A stretch of DNA of 64,000 nt, from the NCBI RefSeq assembly GCF_000224145.3, contig NW_004190383.2:1-64000 (forward strand), given 5' to 3'. Shown piece by piece: positions 47,559 to 59,057 of the stretch. Numbering within the stretch: the first letter of the stretch is position 1; each line of letters opens with the position of its first letter. A program made the position numbers and the translations under genes. Source of the DNA: Ciona intestinalis. Its lineage: Eukaryota > Chordata > Ascidiacea > Phlebobranchia > Cionidae. The notes below the pieces were generated by a model. It was not told the DNA's origin and did no database searches. It saw nothing but the letters and a program-made list of their open reading frames with translations.

Positions 47559-50500
47559 TTAAGCAATGGAACTTGAAGTAGGCGAACTTGACAATGAAAT
47601 ATTGGCTGATGGTGTAATCGGTTGGCCGATAAAACCTTCAACGCATTTCCAAACTTTTCTTGACCGAAGTAATTCAACCACCGCCTCCATGTCTGTGCTT
47701 TGTACTCTGTCTTTATCATATGGTCTGAAACAGAAACTAAAATAAAAAGAGGGACTTGTTTTGATGGTTGAGATTATAGTGAGTCAAAGTTGAGATTTAG
47801 TGAGTCAAAATTTGATTCAAGTTAGCGATTCAGACAGTTGACGAGAATTTGACTCAAGCGAACCAATTTGAATGAAAAAACTCGCTCAATTAAGCACTTG
47901 ATTGAGCACTTTGCGTCAAGTTTTTTAGAGTGTACCTACTATACAGTTCGAGCCATTTTGGGTATGGCCGTGTTTTCACTTAAAAGTGTTTAATTACATA
48001 GTACTGTGGCGGGGTAACATGGGATACTTGTTGGTCCCGGAATCCCGTATTTTCTGTTGTATTTTAAACAATTAACAACGTACGATTTTATAATTCTTTG
48101 TTTTTTTACTACTAAATGTGACAAAAAGTGAGAATAAGCACATGCGCCATCTTACCCCGTCCTACAATATATAGTTTTGGTTGAAAACTAAAAAAAACAG
48201 ATATATATAAACCAAACATGCTCCAATTTGCTTGAATAAATAATAAGTTGTAATAGCTTACGGTACAACAGTGCGAACGAGCGCATGCACAGCTTCCAGG
48301 GCTTCCGTGCTTTTGAGAGGGCGAAGAAACTCGATGGCTTGACAGGCACATAGTAGCTCAATGGCGATGACGTATTCCACATGGCTAACTACTTTAAGCG
48401 CCTGTAAAAAATATATATATGTTATATAGTAGGTTGGGAGAAGATGGGACACCTTTTCATTCTATTTTCTCGTCCCTTTGCTTGTAAACAAAGAACATTC
48501 AAAGAATTATAAAACCGTATCCTCACGACTCCCATGGACCGTTGTTAATTTTTTAAAACACGATCAGGATTTTTGAATATTATTTACTAGAGTTGTCCCA
48601 TCTTCCCCCACAGTACTCTACATACTGGGATAAATAGGATTTTTATTTCGACACTTTTATTTAAACCATATGTCATGAAATGGTCTATAGGACCACAGGG
48701 TTTAAGGATGTGGAGAACGTATATTATAATTATAATTGACATATACTATATTATAATTATAATTGACAAATTTACCTTCCGAGCCGCCCAACCGCCCATG
48801 GAGACATGATCCTCTTGTCCAGCACTGGTGGATAACGAATCAACCGATGACGGATGACACAAACATTTGTTCTCTGACACCAAAGCAGCGGCCGTGCAGT
48901 GCGGCATCATGAAGCCAGAGTTAAGGCCGCCGTTTTTCACCAGAAACGCAGGCAGATCGCTATATGCTATACGGGATAGATATAACATTGGTAAAAAGTG
49001 GTTAGCGCGGCTTTCTGTTACCGAGACGTAAAAATGGGTTCCCGTCGCTCCTACCATTGTGGGCGTATGTGTCCTTGGGCAAGACACTTAACTGCGATTG
49101 CTTCAACCCAGTGGTCACTAATGGGTTGTCCAAATTATTAGCCATACATAAAATAATTCCTAAAAAAATAATCACCCACAAAGTAACATACATGGTAACT
49201 CGTAAGCTGGCACGAGGTGTTAAACCCGTGTTATAACGACTGTCGTTTTCCGGCCACGCGAAGATAAAGTACAAGTTTCATTCATACATTCATTCTATAC
49301 TGAAATATGTCCTCGTCAAAACGCATAGTTATGGTCAGCAGCCGAAAAATGATAAGCTGGCCACATTCTAACCTGGATTGTTGAGTCTTTCAATCCGTCT
49401 TTCACTCATTCCCCCCAACTCATGAACGCCGATAGCTAAATAGTCCAACGCCTTAGCTGGGTATTCACCGTGGAAGTTACCACCTGATATTGTTTCTCCT
49501 CTTTCGATTAAGACCATCTAAATAAAACGACTAATAAGATACATAGTATATAATGGGGGAAGATGGGACGCTTTTAGCATAATATCCAAAAATCCTGATC
49601 GTGTTTTAAACAATTAACAATGGTCTATGGGAGTCGTGAGGATATGTTTTTTATAATTCTTTAAAAGTTATTTCTCACTACCAAATGGGACAAGAAAATA
49701 GAACGAAAATGTGTTCCATCTTTCCCCACCCTAATATATAAGGATATGTATCCATTCTCTTTTATCGTCTTATTGACAGTAAAATATTCAAAGAAATATA
49801 TGACCGTATCCTCGCTAATACGATCAGACTATAGACTTGATTTGATTTTTGTCTCTTCTGTTTGCGTAGCACCAGATCCTTACTGTATTTCATTACACAA
49901 GAATCGTTCAACTCTATCAGCATCAGATCAGGGTCAGATTAATGGAATGCAACAGCTACTTCAAAACTATTGCAAAATCTTTTTCACACAAAACTTTTCG
50001 CAGGATTTTTTGACAGGCACAAGATACTAACTGGTTCCTTATGGGTTGTTAAAATCACCCAACTCTATATGAGCACCAGATCAGGGTCAAAACGGCGCCG
50101 TGGCATAGTGGTTAGCGCGCCTGCATGTAACTCAGAGGTAATGGGTTCAAGGTTCGTCGCTGCTACCTTTGTGGACGTATGTGTCCTTGGGCAAGACACT
50201 TAAACGTAATTGCTCCAACCCACTGGTCACTAATTGGTTGTCCAAATTATCAGCCATACATAAATGTTTTTTTAAATATCCCAAAAAAATAATCACCCAG
50301 AAAGTAACATACATGGCAACTCCCAAGTTGGCACGAGGTGTTAAACCCGTGTGATAACGACTGTCGTTTTCCGGCCACGCGAGGATAAAGTAAGTTTTAT
50401 TTACAATTTGTTGCTTTTATGGGGTTGTTCTTAAACTTACCGGGTTGTCTGTCGCACTGTTAAGTTCAACGTTTAGAATATCTTTGACAAATTCAATTGT

Positions 50501-53500
50501 ATCGTGAGCAACACCGTGGACTTGTGGGCAACAACGTAGTGTGTAAGCATCTTGTACACGGGGACAATTCCTATGGCTTTCTAAAATGAAAAAAGATATA
50601 TAGTACTGTGGGGGAGGATGGGACACCTTAAGCACATAATATCCAAATGTCCTCATCGTGTTTTAAACAATTAACAACGATCTGTGGTAGTTATGGGGAT
50701 ACAGTTTTATAATTCTTTGAATGTTCTCTGTTTACTACCAAAAGAGACGAAAAAATAGAAAGAAAATGTGTCCCATCTTCCCCCACCCTACTATATAGTA
50801 CTATGGGACAGAAACTTATAACGTGCATTTTACCAAAAACTTGCAGCCGTATAGAGAAAAAACATCTATAATGTATGACCCACAAAGTTACATATGTGGT
50901 AACTCGTAAGCGGACACGAGGTGTATGAAACAGAACACCTGTGTTATAACGACTGTCGTTGCCCCGCCATGCGAGGATAAATAAGTTACACACATGGTAA
51001 CTGGTAAGCGGGCACAACGTGTATGAAACAGAACACTCGTATTTTACAACTGTTGTTGCCCTGCTAAACAAGGATAGATAAATCACATTATTTATTCAAA
51101 TAAAAAGATGAACAACTTAAGTATTCGGTATTACCGCAAGACACTTGCGCCTTATTGTATGACGAACATGACGGATTTAGCAAGTATATATTACTAAACA
51201 AGCTAATTTACAATAGAACACGATATTAGAATAATTTTGAGAAGCTGGAATCATTTGACTTACCGGTAATTTCCGATGGGTTGCCACCGTATTGCAGCAA
51301 GCGCCTTATACGTTGTGCGACTGCTTGTTGTCCTTTATGCGGCCGAGCAACGTGGATAGCTGAGTCAAACGCCCTGCTTGTACCTTGCAAAGCCTCAAGC
51401 GTCAAAGCTGCGACCACGTCTGCTTGTAGAGCAATATACCTGGCTCGCTCAACAGCTTCTGAACCGATAGAGGCGATGAACTGAGTACCGTTGATTAAAG
51501 CCAAACCTATGTAATAAAATATAACACATTTGTAGGTGGGGGTAGAATGGGATATACAATGTATATTATACTTATAGTAGGCTGCTGGGGTAAGATGGGA
51601 AATATGTTCATTTGCTTTTGTCGTCCCATTTGGTAATAAATAAAGAAATTGACAGAATTATAAAATTGTATCCTCACGACTCTAAAACAACGTTGTTAAT
51701 TGTTTAAAACACAATCTGAAAATATAGGATTTATAAATACCTATAGGTGCTAACAGTATCCCATCTTACCTAATATACATTAAAACTTCACGCTACTTAC
51801 AATCCCTATGTTAAATATCCACGATCAGCAGGTAAATCAGATGTAATCTGAAGTAACTTAAACCCAAGTATCGCTGGACCGACAAAACACAGCGGTAAGT
51901 ACGCTTTGACATTGAGCACAAAAACACCAGTCCTGCTACGTCACTGGGTTGGAGACTAAAGAGCAACAGTGGAGCAGCAAATACGAAAACATGCGAAAAT
52001 CATGATTAAAGCGAAACGTTCTTTTGCGTGCCGTGTGTATCGGGAAATAAAAAAACACTAAATTTAAAACATTTTAAAGCTAAAGACTTTACTCGATTGG
52101 TGGGAACTTGCCCGAAGAAAAAAGCGAGGAGGAGAATTGAGAAGGTGGGAGCAGGAGGAAAAGAGCAAGAGTGGGAGAAATAGGAGGAGTGGGAGACGAG
52201 GAGCGTATCCGGCGGTAATCTAGCAATGATATTATTTTAACGTCGCATTAGTACTGTGAAGTTAGAATTAGATGGTAAGCCGTTTGCACATAAATCCCAT
52301 TTTTTTTCCGATCATGCTTTGAACAATAAACAATATTTTAGAGGCGTGAGGATACAATTAATTCTTGGGACGAGAAAATATAATGAAAAGGTGTCCCATC
52401 TTCCCCCAACCTACTATACTCTAAACGAGTGTTGATTTTTAATTGTTCAAAACACGATTAGTGGTAACGGTTACGCTAGTTGTTAAGTACCTTCTTTAGC
52501 TTTGAGTTGCAGTGGTTCAATATTGTTTGCTTTGAGCACCAACTCCGCGTCGCACCAACCGCTACTAGGACTCCACATCCTACCTTTCCCCATCATACCC
52601 AACGCCATGTGCGCAAGAGGAGCCAGATCACCGCTCGCTCCAACCGTTCCTTGCTCTGGTATCCATGGTAGACAAGAAGCTGCAAACAGAGTTGGAAAAG
52701 TAACTTAAAATAATTTTTGTTTTACGTTTTAGATATCTGAAGTGATGAGCCAAACTATGCTCTGGAATCAACGGATAAGGCTTGAAAATTAATGGTATTG
52801 TTAAAACAAATAGATGAAATGGTACAGTATTGTTGAAGTAACATTTCTTTTAATTTGTGGGTGTTTGGGTTAATGGGCCAACTCTTGCGTGAATCCCAAA
52901 ATCATGATCGTGTTTTTTTAAAAACAATCACCTATACATTCTTAGAGTGGATGAGAGTTTGGTTGAATGATTCTGAGAATTAAAACTTGATTCACCCCAA
53001 CCTTCTACATAATATATATAATAGGGTGGGGGAGATTGGGACATCTTTTCATTTCACTATCTTGTCCCATTTGGTGGTAAACAAAGAACATATAAAAAAT
53101 TATAAAACCGTATCCTCACGACTTCCATAGACCGTTGTTAATTGATTAAAACACGATCAGAATATTTGGATATTATGTGCTAAAGGTGTCCCATCTTCTC
53201 CCACCCTACTATATATCGCAAATTAAAAGTAAACATTTTAAATGTAAAAAAGGTTCCTACCGTTGAACGCGTCCACCAAAGTTTTCAAGCTTTCTGTTGA
53301 TATTCCGCTGTAGCCCTTGCAGAGTATGTTGGTCCTTAGCGCAAGCAGCATCCGTGTTTTATCTGGTGACAACGGTGGGCCCACACCAACACAGTGAGAC
53401 TCAATTAAGTTAGTTTGGAGTTGTCTCAGATCTTCGGGCGGAATCACAACGTTCGCAAAGTTTCCGAATCCGGTTGATACTCCGTACACAACTGAATGAA

Positions 53501-56500
53501 ATGTTGTTATTTCAATTTACGTAATATATTACCGTGGGGTAAGATGGAACACAATTAGTATAGTGAGGTGGGGAGAAATGGGACACCTTTAGCACATAAT
53601 ATCCAAATATCCTGGTCGTGTTTTGAACAATTACCAACGGTCTATGGGAGTCGTAAGGATATGGTTTTATAATTCTTCGAATGTTCTTTGTTTACTACCA
53701 AAATGTACGAGAAAATAGAATGAAAACGTGTCCTATCTTTTCACATCCTACATTATATCCCATGTTTCGTAATCGTGTTTAAACAATTAACAACGATCTT
53801 TTAGAGTCGTGAGGATACGGTTTTATAATTCATGTAAATATTTTTTTACCAAGCGGGACAAGAATTCTACCCCGCCCTACTATACAATACACGTCTCATC
53901 TTCCCCNNNNNNNNNNNNNNNNNNNNNNNNNNNNNNNNNNNNNNNNNNNNNNNNNNACATTTCTTTTAATTTGTGGGTGTTTGGGTTAATGGGCCAACTC
54001 TTGCGTGAATCCCAAAATCATGATCGTGTTTTTTTAAAAACAATCACCTATACATTCTTAGAGTGGATGAGAGTTTGGTTGAATGATTCTGAGAATTAAA
54101 ACTTGATTCACCCCAACCTTCTACATAATATATATAATAGGGTGGGGGAGATTGGGACATCTTTTCATTTCACTATCTTGTCCCATTTGGTGGTAAACAA
54201 AGAACATATAAAAAATTATAAAACCGTATCCTCACGACTTCCATAGACCGTTGTTAATTGATTAAAACACGATCAGAATATTTGGATATTATGTGCTAAA
54301 GGTGTCCCATCTTCTCCCACCCTACTATATATCGCAAATTAAAAGTAAACATTTTAAATGTAAAAAAGGTTCCTACCGTTGAACGCGTCCACCAAAGTTT
54401 TCAAGCTTTCTGTTGATATTCCGCTGTAGCCCTTGCAGAGTATGTTGGTCCTTAGCGCAAGCAGCATCCGTGTTTTATCTGGTGACAACGGAGGGCCCAC
54501 ACCAACACAGTGAGACTCAATAAGGTTAGTTTGGAGTTGTCTCAGATCTTCGGGCGGAATCACAACGTTCGCAAAGTTTCCGAACCCGGTTGATACTCCG
54601 TACACAACTGAATAAAATGTTGTTATTTAAATTTACGTAATATATTACTGTGGGGTAAGATGGAACACAATTAGTATAGTGAGGTGGGGAGGAAATGGGA
54701 CACCTTTAGCACATAATATCCAAATATCCCTGGTCGTGTTTTAAACAATTACCAACGGTCTATGGGAGTCGTAAGGATATGGTTTTATAATTCTTCGAAT
54801 GTTCTTTGTTTACTACCAAAAATGTACGAGAAAATAGAATGAAAACGTGTCACATCTTTTCCCATCCTACTATACATAATATCGAATGTTTCGTAATCGG
54901 GTTTTAAACAATTAGCAACGATCTTTTAGAGTCGTGAGGATATGGTTTTATAATTCTGTAAATATTTTTTTACCAAGCGGGACAAGAATTCTACCCCGCC
55001 CTACTATACAATACACGTCTCATCTTCCCCCACCCTACTACATGTAGTAAACGATACACATACCTTTCTTTTGGTCTATAATGTCGTTCAGCAGCTTTCG
55101 AGATTGTGCGACTTTCCTCAGCGCGTATGGGGCGACCTATATTAACGTACGTGAAATTTAATTATTTATATGTTTATATTCCTCAAGCTTTATATTCATG
55201 TATTTGATGTTTTTCTATTCTCTATAGGTAAGGTCCTTGAGGATCTGGTCATATTTGTCCCATATTACCCCAACACCCTTGTGCGTCCAAAAGTGACGTG
55301 CTCGCGTTAGTGAAGTAGCTTATTGTTCGGACTCGAACGTCCCGAAGTCCCGAGTCTTGTGTGTGTTTGTTTGCATTTCCAGCAAACTTACAAATTTAAT
55401 TTATTTAATCTCGCGTGGCGGGCAATGACAGTCGTTATAACACTGATGTTCTGTTTCATACACCTTGTATCCGCTTACAAGTTACCACGTATGTAACTTA
55501 GTGGGTAATTGTTTTTCCTACATGACTGACAATTGGAAAACCCATTCGTGACCACTGGGTTGAAGCAATCGCTTTTAAATGTCTTCTCCAAACGAACATA
55601 CGCCCACAATGGTTGCAGCAGCGACAAGCCTTGAACCCATAACCTATCAGTTATGAGAGGAGCATGAACGTAAAACGAAATATATGTTCTACCTCTATTT
55701 TATATTCCCCAGTAGATAGCATTAGAAGTGTTTCCGTATTCAACGAATTCCCGTCCAAAATCACGGTGGTCTGTTAAATAAGAAGAAGAAAAAAGTTTTA
55801 GAAGAAGAAAATTTATTTATTTTTCTAAATCCGATCGGCACTCCCTATACAACTGAATTAAACATTACAATGGTGTTTCAAAATCGAATTTAATTTAAGG
55901 ATTATTTAAGGGTGGAGTAAGATGGGTCACCTTTAGCACATAATATCCAAATATCCTGAACATGTTTTAAACAATCAACAACGGTCTATGGGAGTGGTGA
56001 GGATACGGTTTTATAATTCTTTAATGTTCTTTGTTTACTATCAAGGGGCCAGGAAAGAGAATAAAAACGTGCACTCTTTTATTACAACACTTATAAATGT
56101 GTCTATAAAGTCAATATATCACTTATCGTCTTACCTTGTGTCCCGGTTGTGGTTGGGAAATTCTGATTCCATTCAAATAGGGTTTGCATTAAAGAAATAA
56201 ACCAAGGTTGTTCCAGTAGTTAGTTTGAATATTTTTTAAGTAAGAAACTAAGCATATTTGTTGCTGTGGTTATAAATGAACTTGTGCTACTAGATCTAAT
56301 ACATTGAAATTAACATCCAGATTTTACAGGCATAATTGAAAGGATACGAAAGCGAAGACAAGGCAATAGTTGGGACGTCGCTTTTCTGTTCTACGTTTGT
56401 TTTAGCAGGTGGACCATTTTCTGCAAATATAAAACATAATCTTTGATATAATATGCTAAAAAAGCAACTCTGGTCTAATTCACGGGTCACTGTAGGACCT

Positions 56501-57567
56501 CATCCATATAGAATAGAATGTGAATATACAATGTTGGGGTAATGGGCCAACTTTGGTCTAAATCCCAGGTCCCATGGCGTGCCTCACTGTAGGACCTTAC
56601 CCATATAGAATAGAACGTGCATATACAATGTTGGGGTAATGGGCCAACTCTGGCCTAAATCCCAGGTCCCATGGCGTGCCTCACTGTAGGCCCTCATCCA
56701 TATAGAATAGAATGTGAATATACAATGTTGGGGTAATGGACCAACTCTGGCCTAAATCCCAGGTCCCATGGCGTGCCTCACTGTAGGACCTCATCCATAT
56801 AGAATAGAATGTGAATATACAATGTTGGGGTAATGACCAACTTTGGTCTAAATCCCAGGTCCCATGGCGTGCCTCACTGTAGGACCTCACCCATATAGAA
56901 TAGAATGTGCATATACAATGTTGGGGTAATGGGCCAACTCTGGCCTAAATCCCAGGTCCCATGGCGTGCCTCACTGTAGGACCTCACCCGTATAGAGTAG
57001 AATGTGCATATACAATGTTGCATATTTCATTAATGCGTTGCACACGAATCGTTGTGAGAATACGGCTGTTAAAATGAAACAACTCCATAAACGTCTTACT
57101 TATTTTTAGAAATTCCTTGTCGTTTAGAACCTCACTGATTTTGTCCCGATCACTATACAACAATTTCTCATCTGGCGAGGTGAGGAATACCTGCAAAAAA
57201 GTGTCTTCTATAAAAAAAGGTATTGTATAGTAGGTTGGGGGGAAATGGGACATCTTTAGCACATAATATCCAAATATCCTGATCGTGTTTTAAACAATTA
57301 ACAACGGTGTATATGGAAGTTGTGAGGATACGGTTTTATAAATCTTTGAATTTTCTTTGTTTACCAGCAAATGGGACGAGAAAATAGAATGAAAAGCTGT
57401 CCCGTCTTCCCCCACCCTACTAAAGCTGCACTTACCTTTTCGTGCAAGGGTAAATCAGCTTCCAAACTTCTTGTTTTAACTTCACTTATAAGCCAAGCTA
57501 TATCCTTGCTTGTATCGGTACATGGGATCACCAGCCATTGACCCGATGCTTCCACGTAAACTATCAT
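47559..57567 (-). CDS. HAL: Histidine ammonia-lyase (about 14 exons)
   Basis: This enzyme converts L-histidine to trans-urocanate and ammonia, the first step of histidine breakdown in the cytosol. The exons, 5' to 3', are 57436-57567, 57100-57190, 56348-56420 (3' end uncertain), 56135-56162 (tentative), 55693-55770, 55064-55136, 54377-54607, 52491-52679, 51264-51506, 50441-50580, 49373-49517, 48776-48966, 48262-48401 and 47559-47724. Using one copy of the duplicated exon gives about 639 aa, against 657 in human. The self-processing MIO cofactor triad Ala-Ser-Gly sits in [13 protein letters not shown] at about residues 250-252. Other family motifs are [13 protein letters not shown] with the catalytic-loop Tyr, [41 protein letters not shown] and [21 protein letters not shown] second copy of the STGFG exon is at 53261-53491. 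The gene is convergent with FLVCR. Confidence 0.96.
48000..48176 (+). mobile_element. MITE copy, GGGGTAA-end subfamily
   Basis: It starts TAGTACTGTGGCGGGGTAAC and ends CATCTTACCCCGTCCTAC. It lies in the last HAL intron. Confidence 0.8.
48425..48720 (-). mobile_element. MITE plus 105 bp flank, composite copy 2
   Basis: This has the same MITE and flank pair as 7645-7950, about 40 kb apart, in a HAL intron. The flank includes TACTCTACATACTGGGATAA. Confidence 0.85.
48999..49296 (+). mobile_element. Composite tRNA-derived SINE, near full length
   Basis: From 5' to 3' it has a tRNA-like head remnant (GTGGTTAGCGCGGC), a central section (GGGCGTATGTGTCCTTGGGC, CAGTGGTCACTAATGGGTTG), a linker with a T/A-rich run, one 99 bp module (GGCACGAGGTGTTAAACCCG) and an ATTCATACATTCATTC tail. 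It closely matches the copy at 50088. It lies in a HAL intron. Confidence 0.88.
49550..49738 (+). mobile_element. MITE copy
   Basis: This is a full-length copy 33 bases upstream of HAL exon 10. A second, broken copy starts near 49745 and is interrupted by family E sequence. Confidence 0.88.
49830..50095 (+). repeat. Dispersed repeat family E, copy 2, interrupted
   Basis: GATTTTTGTCTCTTCTGTTT, AGCACCAGATCCTTACTGTA and, after an insert, GAGCACCAGATCAGGGTCA. It lies between a broken MITE and the full-length SINE. Confidence 0.7.
50088..50402 (+). mobile_element. Composite tRNA-derived SINE, full length
   Basis: The head reads GGCGCCGTGGCATAGTGG (box A type) then AATGGGTTCAAGG (box B type). The central section, T-rich linker, single 99 bp module and T-rich tail follow. 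This is the clearest reference copy in the window and shows that the 99 bp unit is the element's 3' end. It lies in a HAL intron, just upstream of exon 9 on the opposite strand. Confidence 0.9.
50599..50797 (+). mobile_element. MITE copy
   Basis: This is a full-length copy 19 bases upstream of HAL exon 9. It has one end of each subfamily type. Confidence 0.88.
50880..51085 (+). repeat. 99 bp repeat, 2 units
   Basis: Two modules with an ATTATTTATTC tail lie in the HAL intron between the exons at 50580 and 51264. Confidence 0.85.
51530..51775 (-). mobile_element. MITE copy, diverged subfamily
   Basis: Ends of the CTGGGGTAAGATGGGA type surround a typical core, with an extra partial left end at 51530. 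It lies in a HAL intron. Confidence 0.78.
53020..53213 (-). mobile_element. MITE copy inside duplication copy A
   Basis: This is a full-length copy. Its counterpart in duplication copy B is 54136-54329, almost identical in sequence. Confidence 0.9.
53261..53491 (-). CDS. HAL: Second copy of the HAL exon carrying the STGFG loop
   Basis: This 231-base exon encodes exactly the same 77 codons' worth of protein as the exon at 54377-54607. The two differ at four bases, all silent. Both copies have intact acceptor and donor sites, enter in phase 1 and leave in phase 1, so including both would keep the reading frame. The duplicated block is about 1.07 kb (52842-53906 and 53957-55026). Its two copies meet exactly at a 50-N gap, which suggests two haplotypes placed side by side by the assembler rather than a real duplication. 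Confidence 0.9.
53560..53906 (+). mobile_element. MITE copy and fragment, duplication copy A
   Basis: A full copy (about 53560-53755) is followed by a partial one cut by the gap. The counterparts in copy B are 54678-54876 and 54885-55045. Confidence 0.85.
53907..53956. other. Assembly gap, 50 N, at the HAL duplication junction
   Basis: The 50 N lie exactly where the first copy of the duplicated 1.07 kb block stops and the second begins. That is typical of a contig end. Confidence 0.99.
53957..55026. repeat. HAL block duplication, copy B
   Basis: This partner of copy A begins directly after the N gap. Sequence continues past 55026 into the upstream HAL exons, whereas copy A is cut by the gap. 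Confidence 0.95.
54136..54329 (-). mobile_element. MITE copy inside duplication copy B
   Basis: This is the counterpart of 53020-53213. Confidence 0.9.
54678..55045 (+). mobile_element. MITE copy and fragment, duplication copy B
   Basis: This is the counterpart of 53560-53906. The second element here is complete to CCCCCACCCTACTACATG. Confidence 0.85.
55395..55655 (-). mobile_element. Composite SINE, reverse, single module
   Basis: A 99 bp module, linker (GTGGGTAATTG) and central section (GACCACTGGGTTGAAGCAAT), then the head remnant, lie in the HAL intron between the exons at 55136 and 55693. Confidence 0.82.
55910..56075 (+). mobile_element. MITE copy, right end lost
   Basis: It runs from AGGGTGGAGTAAGATGGGTC through the core to CGTGCACTC. 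The right terminal repeat is missing. It lies 60 bases downstream of the tentative 28-base HAL exon. Confidence 0.8.
56465..57030 (+). repeat. 97 bp tandem array, about 6 units
   Basis: This has the same unit and orientation as the 46.3 kb array. It lies in a HAL intron between the exons at 56420 and 57100. Confidence 0.93.
57228..57423 (+). mobile_element. MITE copy
   Basis: This is a full-length copy filling most of HAL intron 1, between the exons at 57190 and 57436. Confidence 0.9.
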
Positions 57568-57604
57568 TGTCAGTGTATTTATATTTAAAACACCGAAGAC
57601 CCTA

Positions 57605-57870
57605 TATGCACAGAACATGCGTGTTATAACGACTGTCGTTGCCCCGCCACGCGAAGATAAAGTAAGTTACATACGTGGTAACTCGTAAGCGGGCACGAGA
57701 TGTATGAAACATATCGCTCGAGTTATAACGACTGTCATTGCCCTGCCATGCGAGGATAAATAAGTTACATATGTGGTAACTGGTAAGCTGGCACGAGGTG
57801 CATGAAACAGAACACCCGTGTTATAACGACTGTCGTTTCCTGACACATTGAGATAAACAAGTTACATCAT
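57605..57870 (+). repeat. 99 bp repeat array (about 3 units)
   Basis: Three modules lie just upstream (5') of the HAL start codon on the opposite strand. Any HAL core promoter must lie within or beyond this repeat. Confidence 0.85.
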
Positions 57871-57982
57871 TCACGTATGTTGTTGTTGTAACTGCACAAG
57901 GAATCGCTGATGTCTGCGAATAATAACCAACTATCACAACCCTCAAACGCGTCCAGTACAATATTTACAACTAATTCACGCG

Positions 57983-58169
57983 AGGGGGGAGATGGGACAC
58001 GTTATCGTTCTATTTTCTCGTCCCATTTGTTAGTAAACAAAGAACATTCAATGAATTATAAAACCTTATCCCCACGACTTCCATAGACCGTTGTTAATTG
58101 TTTAAAACACGATTAGGATATTTATATATTCTGTCCTAAAGGTGTCCCATCTTTCCCACCCTACTATAC
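57983..58169 (-). mobile_element. MITE copy
   Basis: This is a near full-length copy upstream of HAL. The left end is truncated to GGGGGGAGATGGGACACG. Confidence 0.88.
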
Positions 58170-59050
58170 AAACACCGTATATGTAGCATATACACATGCT
58201 ACACTAACAATATATTAATGGCGCTATAATCGATAACGTGTTTTGCGAATACGCAGAACAGTGTGACGAATGATAACAGTGGTTTGACTAAACATGCAAC
58301 AAAATATAACGTCAGCAACACGTATGCACTGGTGTGCTTTCAATACTTTCAGAAAAACAGTTTCGCACATACATATACGAGTATTACCTAATGCCTACAG
58401 TTGTCCGGATTTGTTTACGTTTTATCTAATGAAGTAACTAAATAGCGAAATAGGCCGAAAAAAAAAGAAAAAAAAAAGGAAAAAAAAGAAAACGTGGGCC
58501 ATATTATCCCAGCCCACTATAATAGGATGGTGAAGCTGGGACATCTTTTTAGACTTATTTATAACATTTGCACCACAGTAAATTTTAAACATAAATTAAT
58601 GGTTAAAAAAGAGAACAAAAATTTAAATGTTCCAATTGAAAATTCCACTCTTAAAGCTAAAGTCTACGGAATATATACACTTTAATAAATAAAAAATCTA
58701 TTCTGCTATATTTTAGTACTAAACGAAAAAAATAAGAAAAAAAAACTTTTGCAAAAAACTTTATTGCGCAAAATTCGACCTAGTTTTGTAGTTTTACTCT
58801 GCCCTATATCTTGATGTATCATAAGAAGTGAAAATACTATTCTACTTTCTGCAACAGTTTGCTAAGTATAGTTGACACGAATAATCGGAACTAAGAATTC
58901 TTCTAGTATCAAAACAGTTTATACCATGAGTGCACACGCCCACTCGTTTATTCATATCATCCAATCAGAGCTAACAGATCGACGTGCATGATGGGCGGCA
59001 AATACTCAGGTGCCTCCGGCTACTTGCGGAGAATGTTAGTTATTACTACA
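58170..59050. other. Intergenic, no gene seen
   Basis: It lies between the HAL 5' side and the MARVEL 3' side. It contains a purine run (58455-58490), a MITE end fragment near 58495-58545 and AT-rich sequence. No coding signal was found. Confidence 0.55.
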
Positions 59051-59057
59051 ACACGCC

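Larger units (their letters stand above)
52842..53906. repeat. HAL block duplication, copy A
   Basis: This is about 1.07 kb nearly identical to 53957-55026, including one HAL exon and several MITE-related segments. Identity is highest in the first 650 bases, with small indels and substitutions after that. The right edge is the N gap. Confidence 0.95.

Noticed and set aside
50094..50165. tRNA gene
   Set aside because: Box A and box B words are present, but no acceptor stem or cloverleaf closes, and the sequence continues as a repeated SINE.
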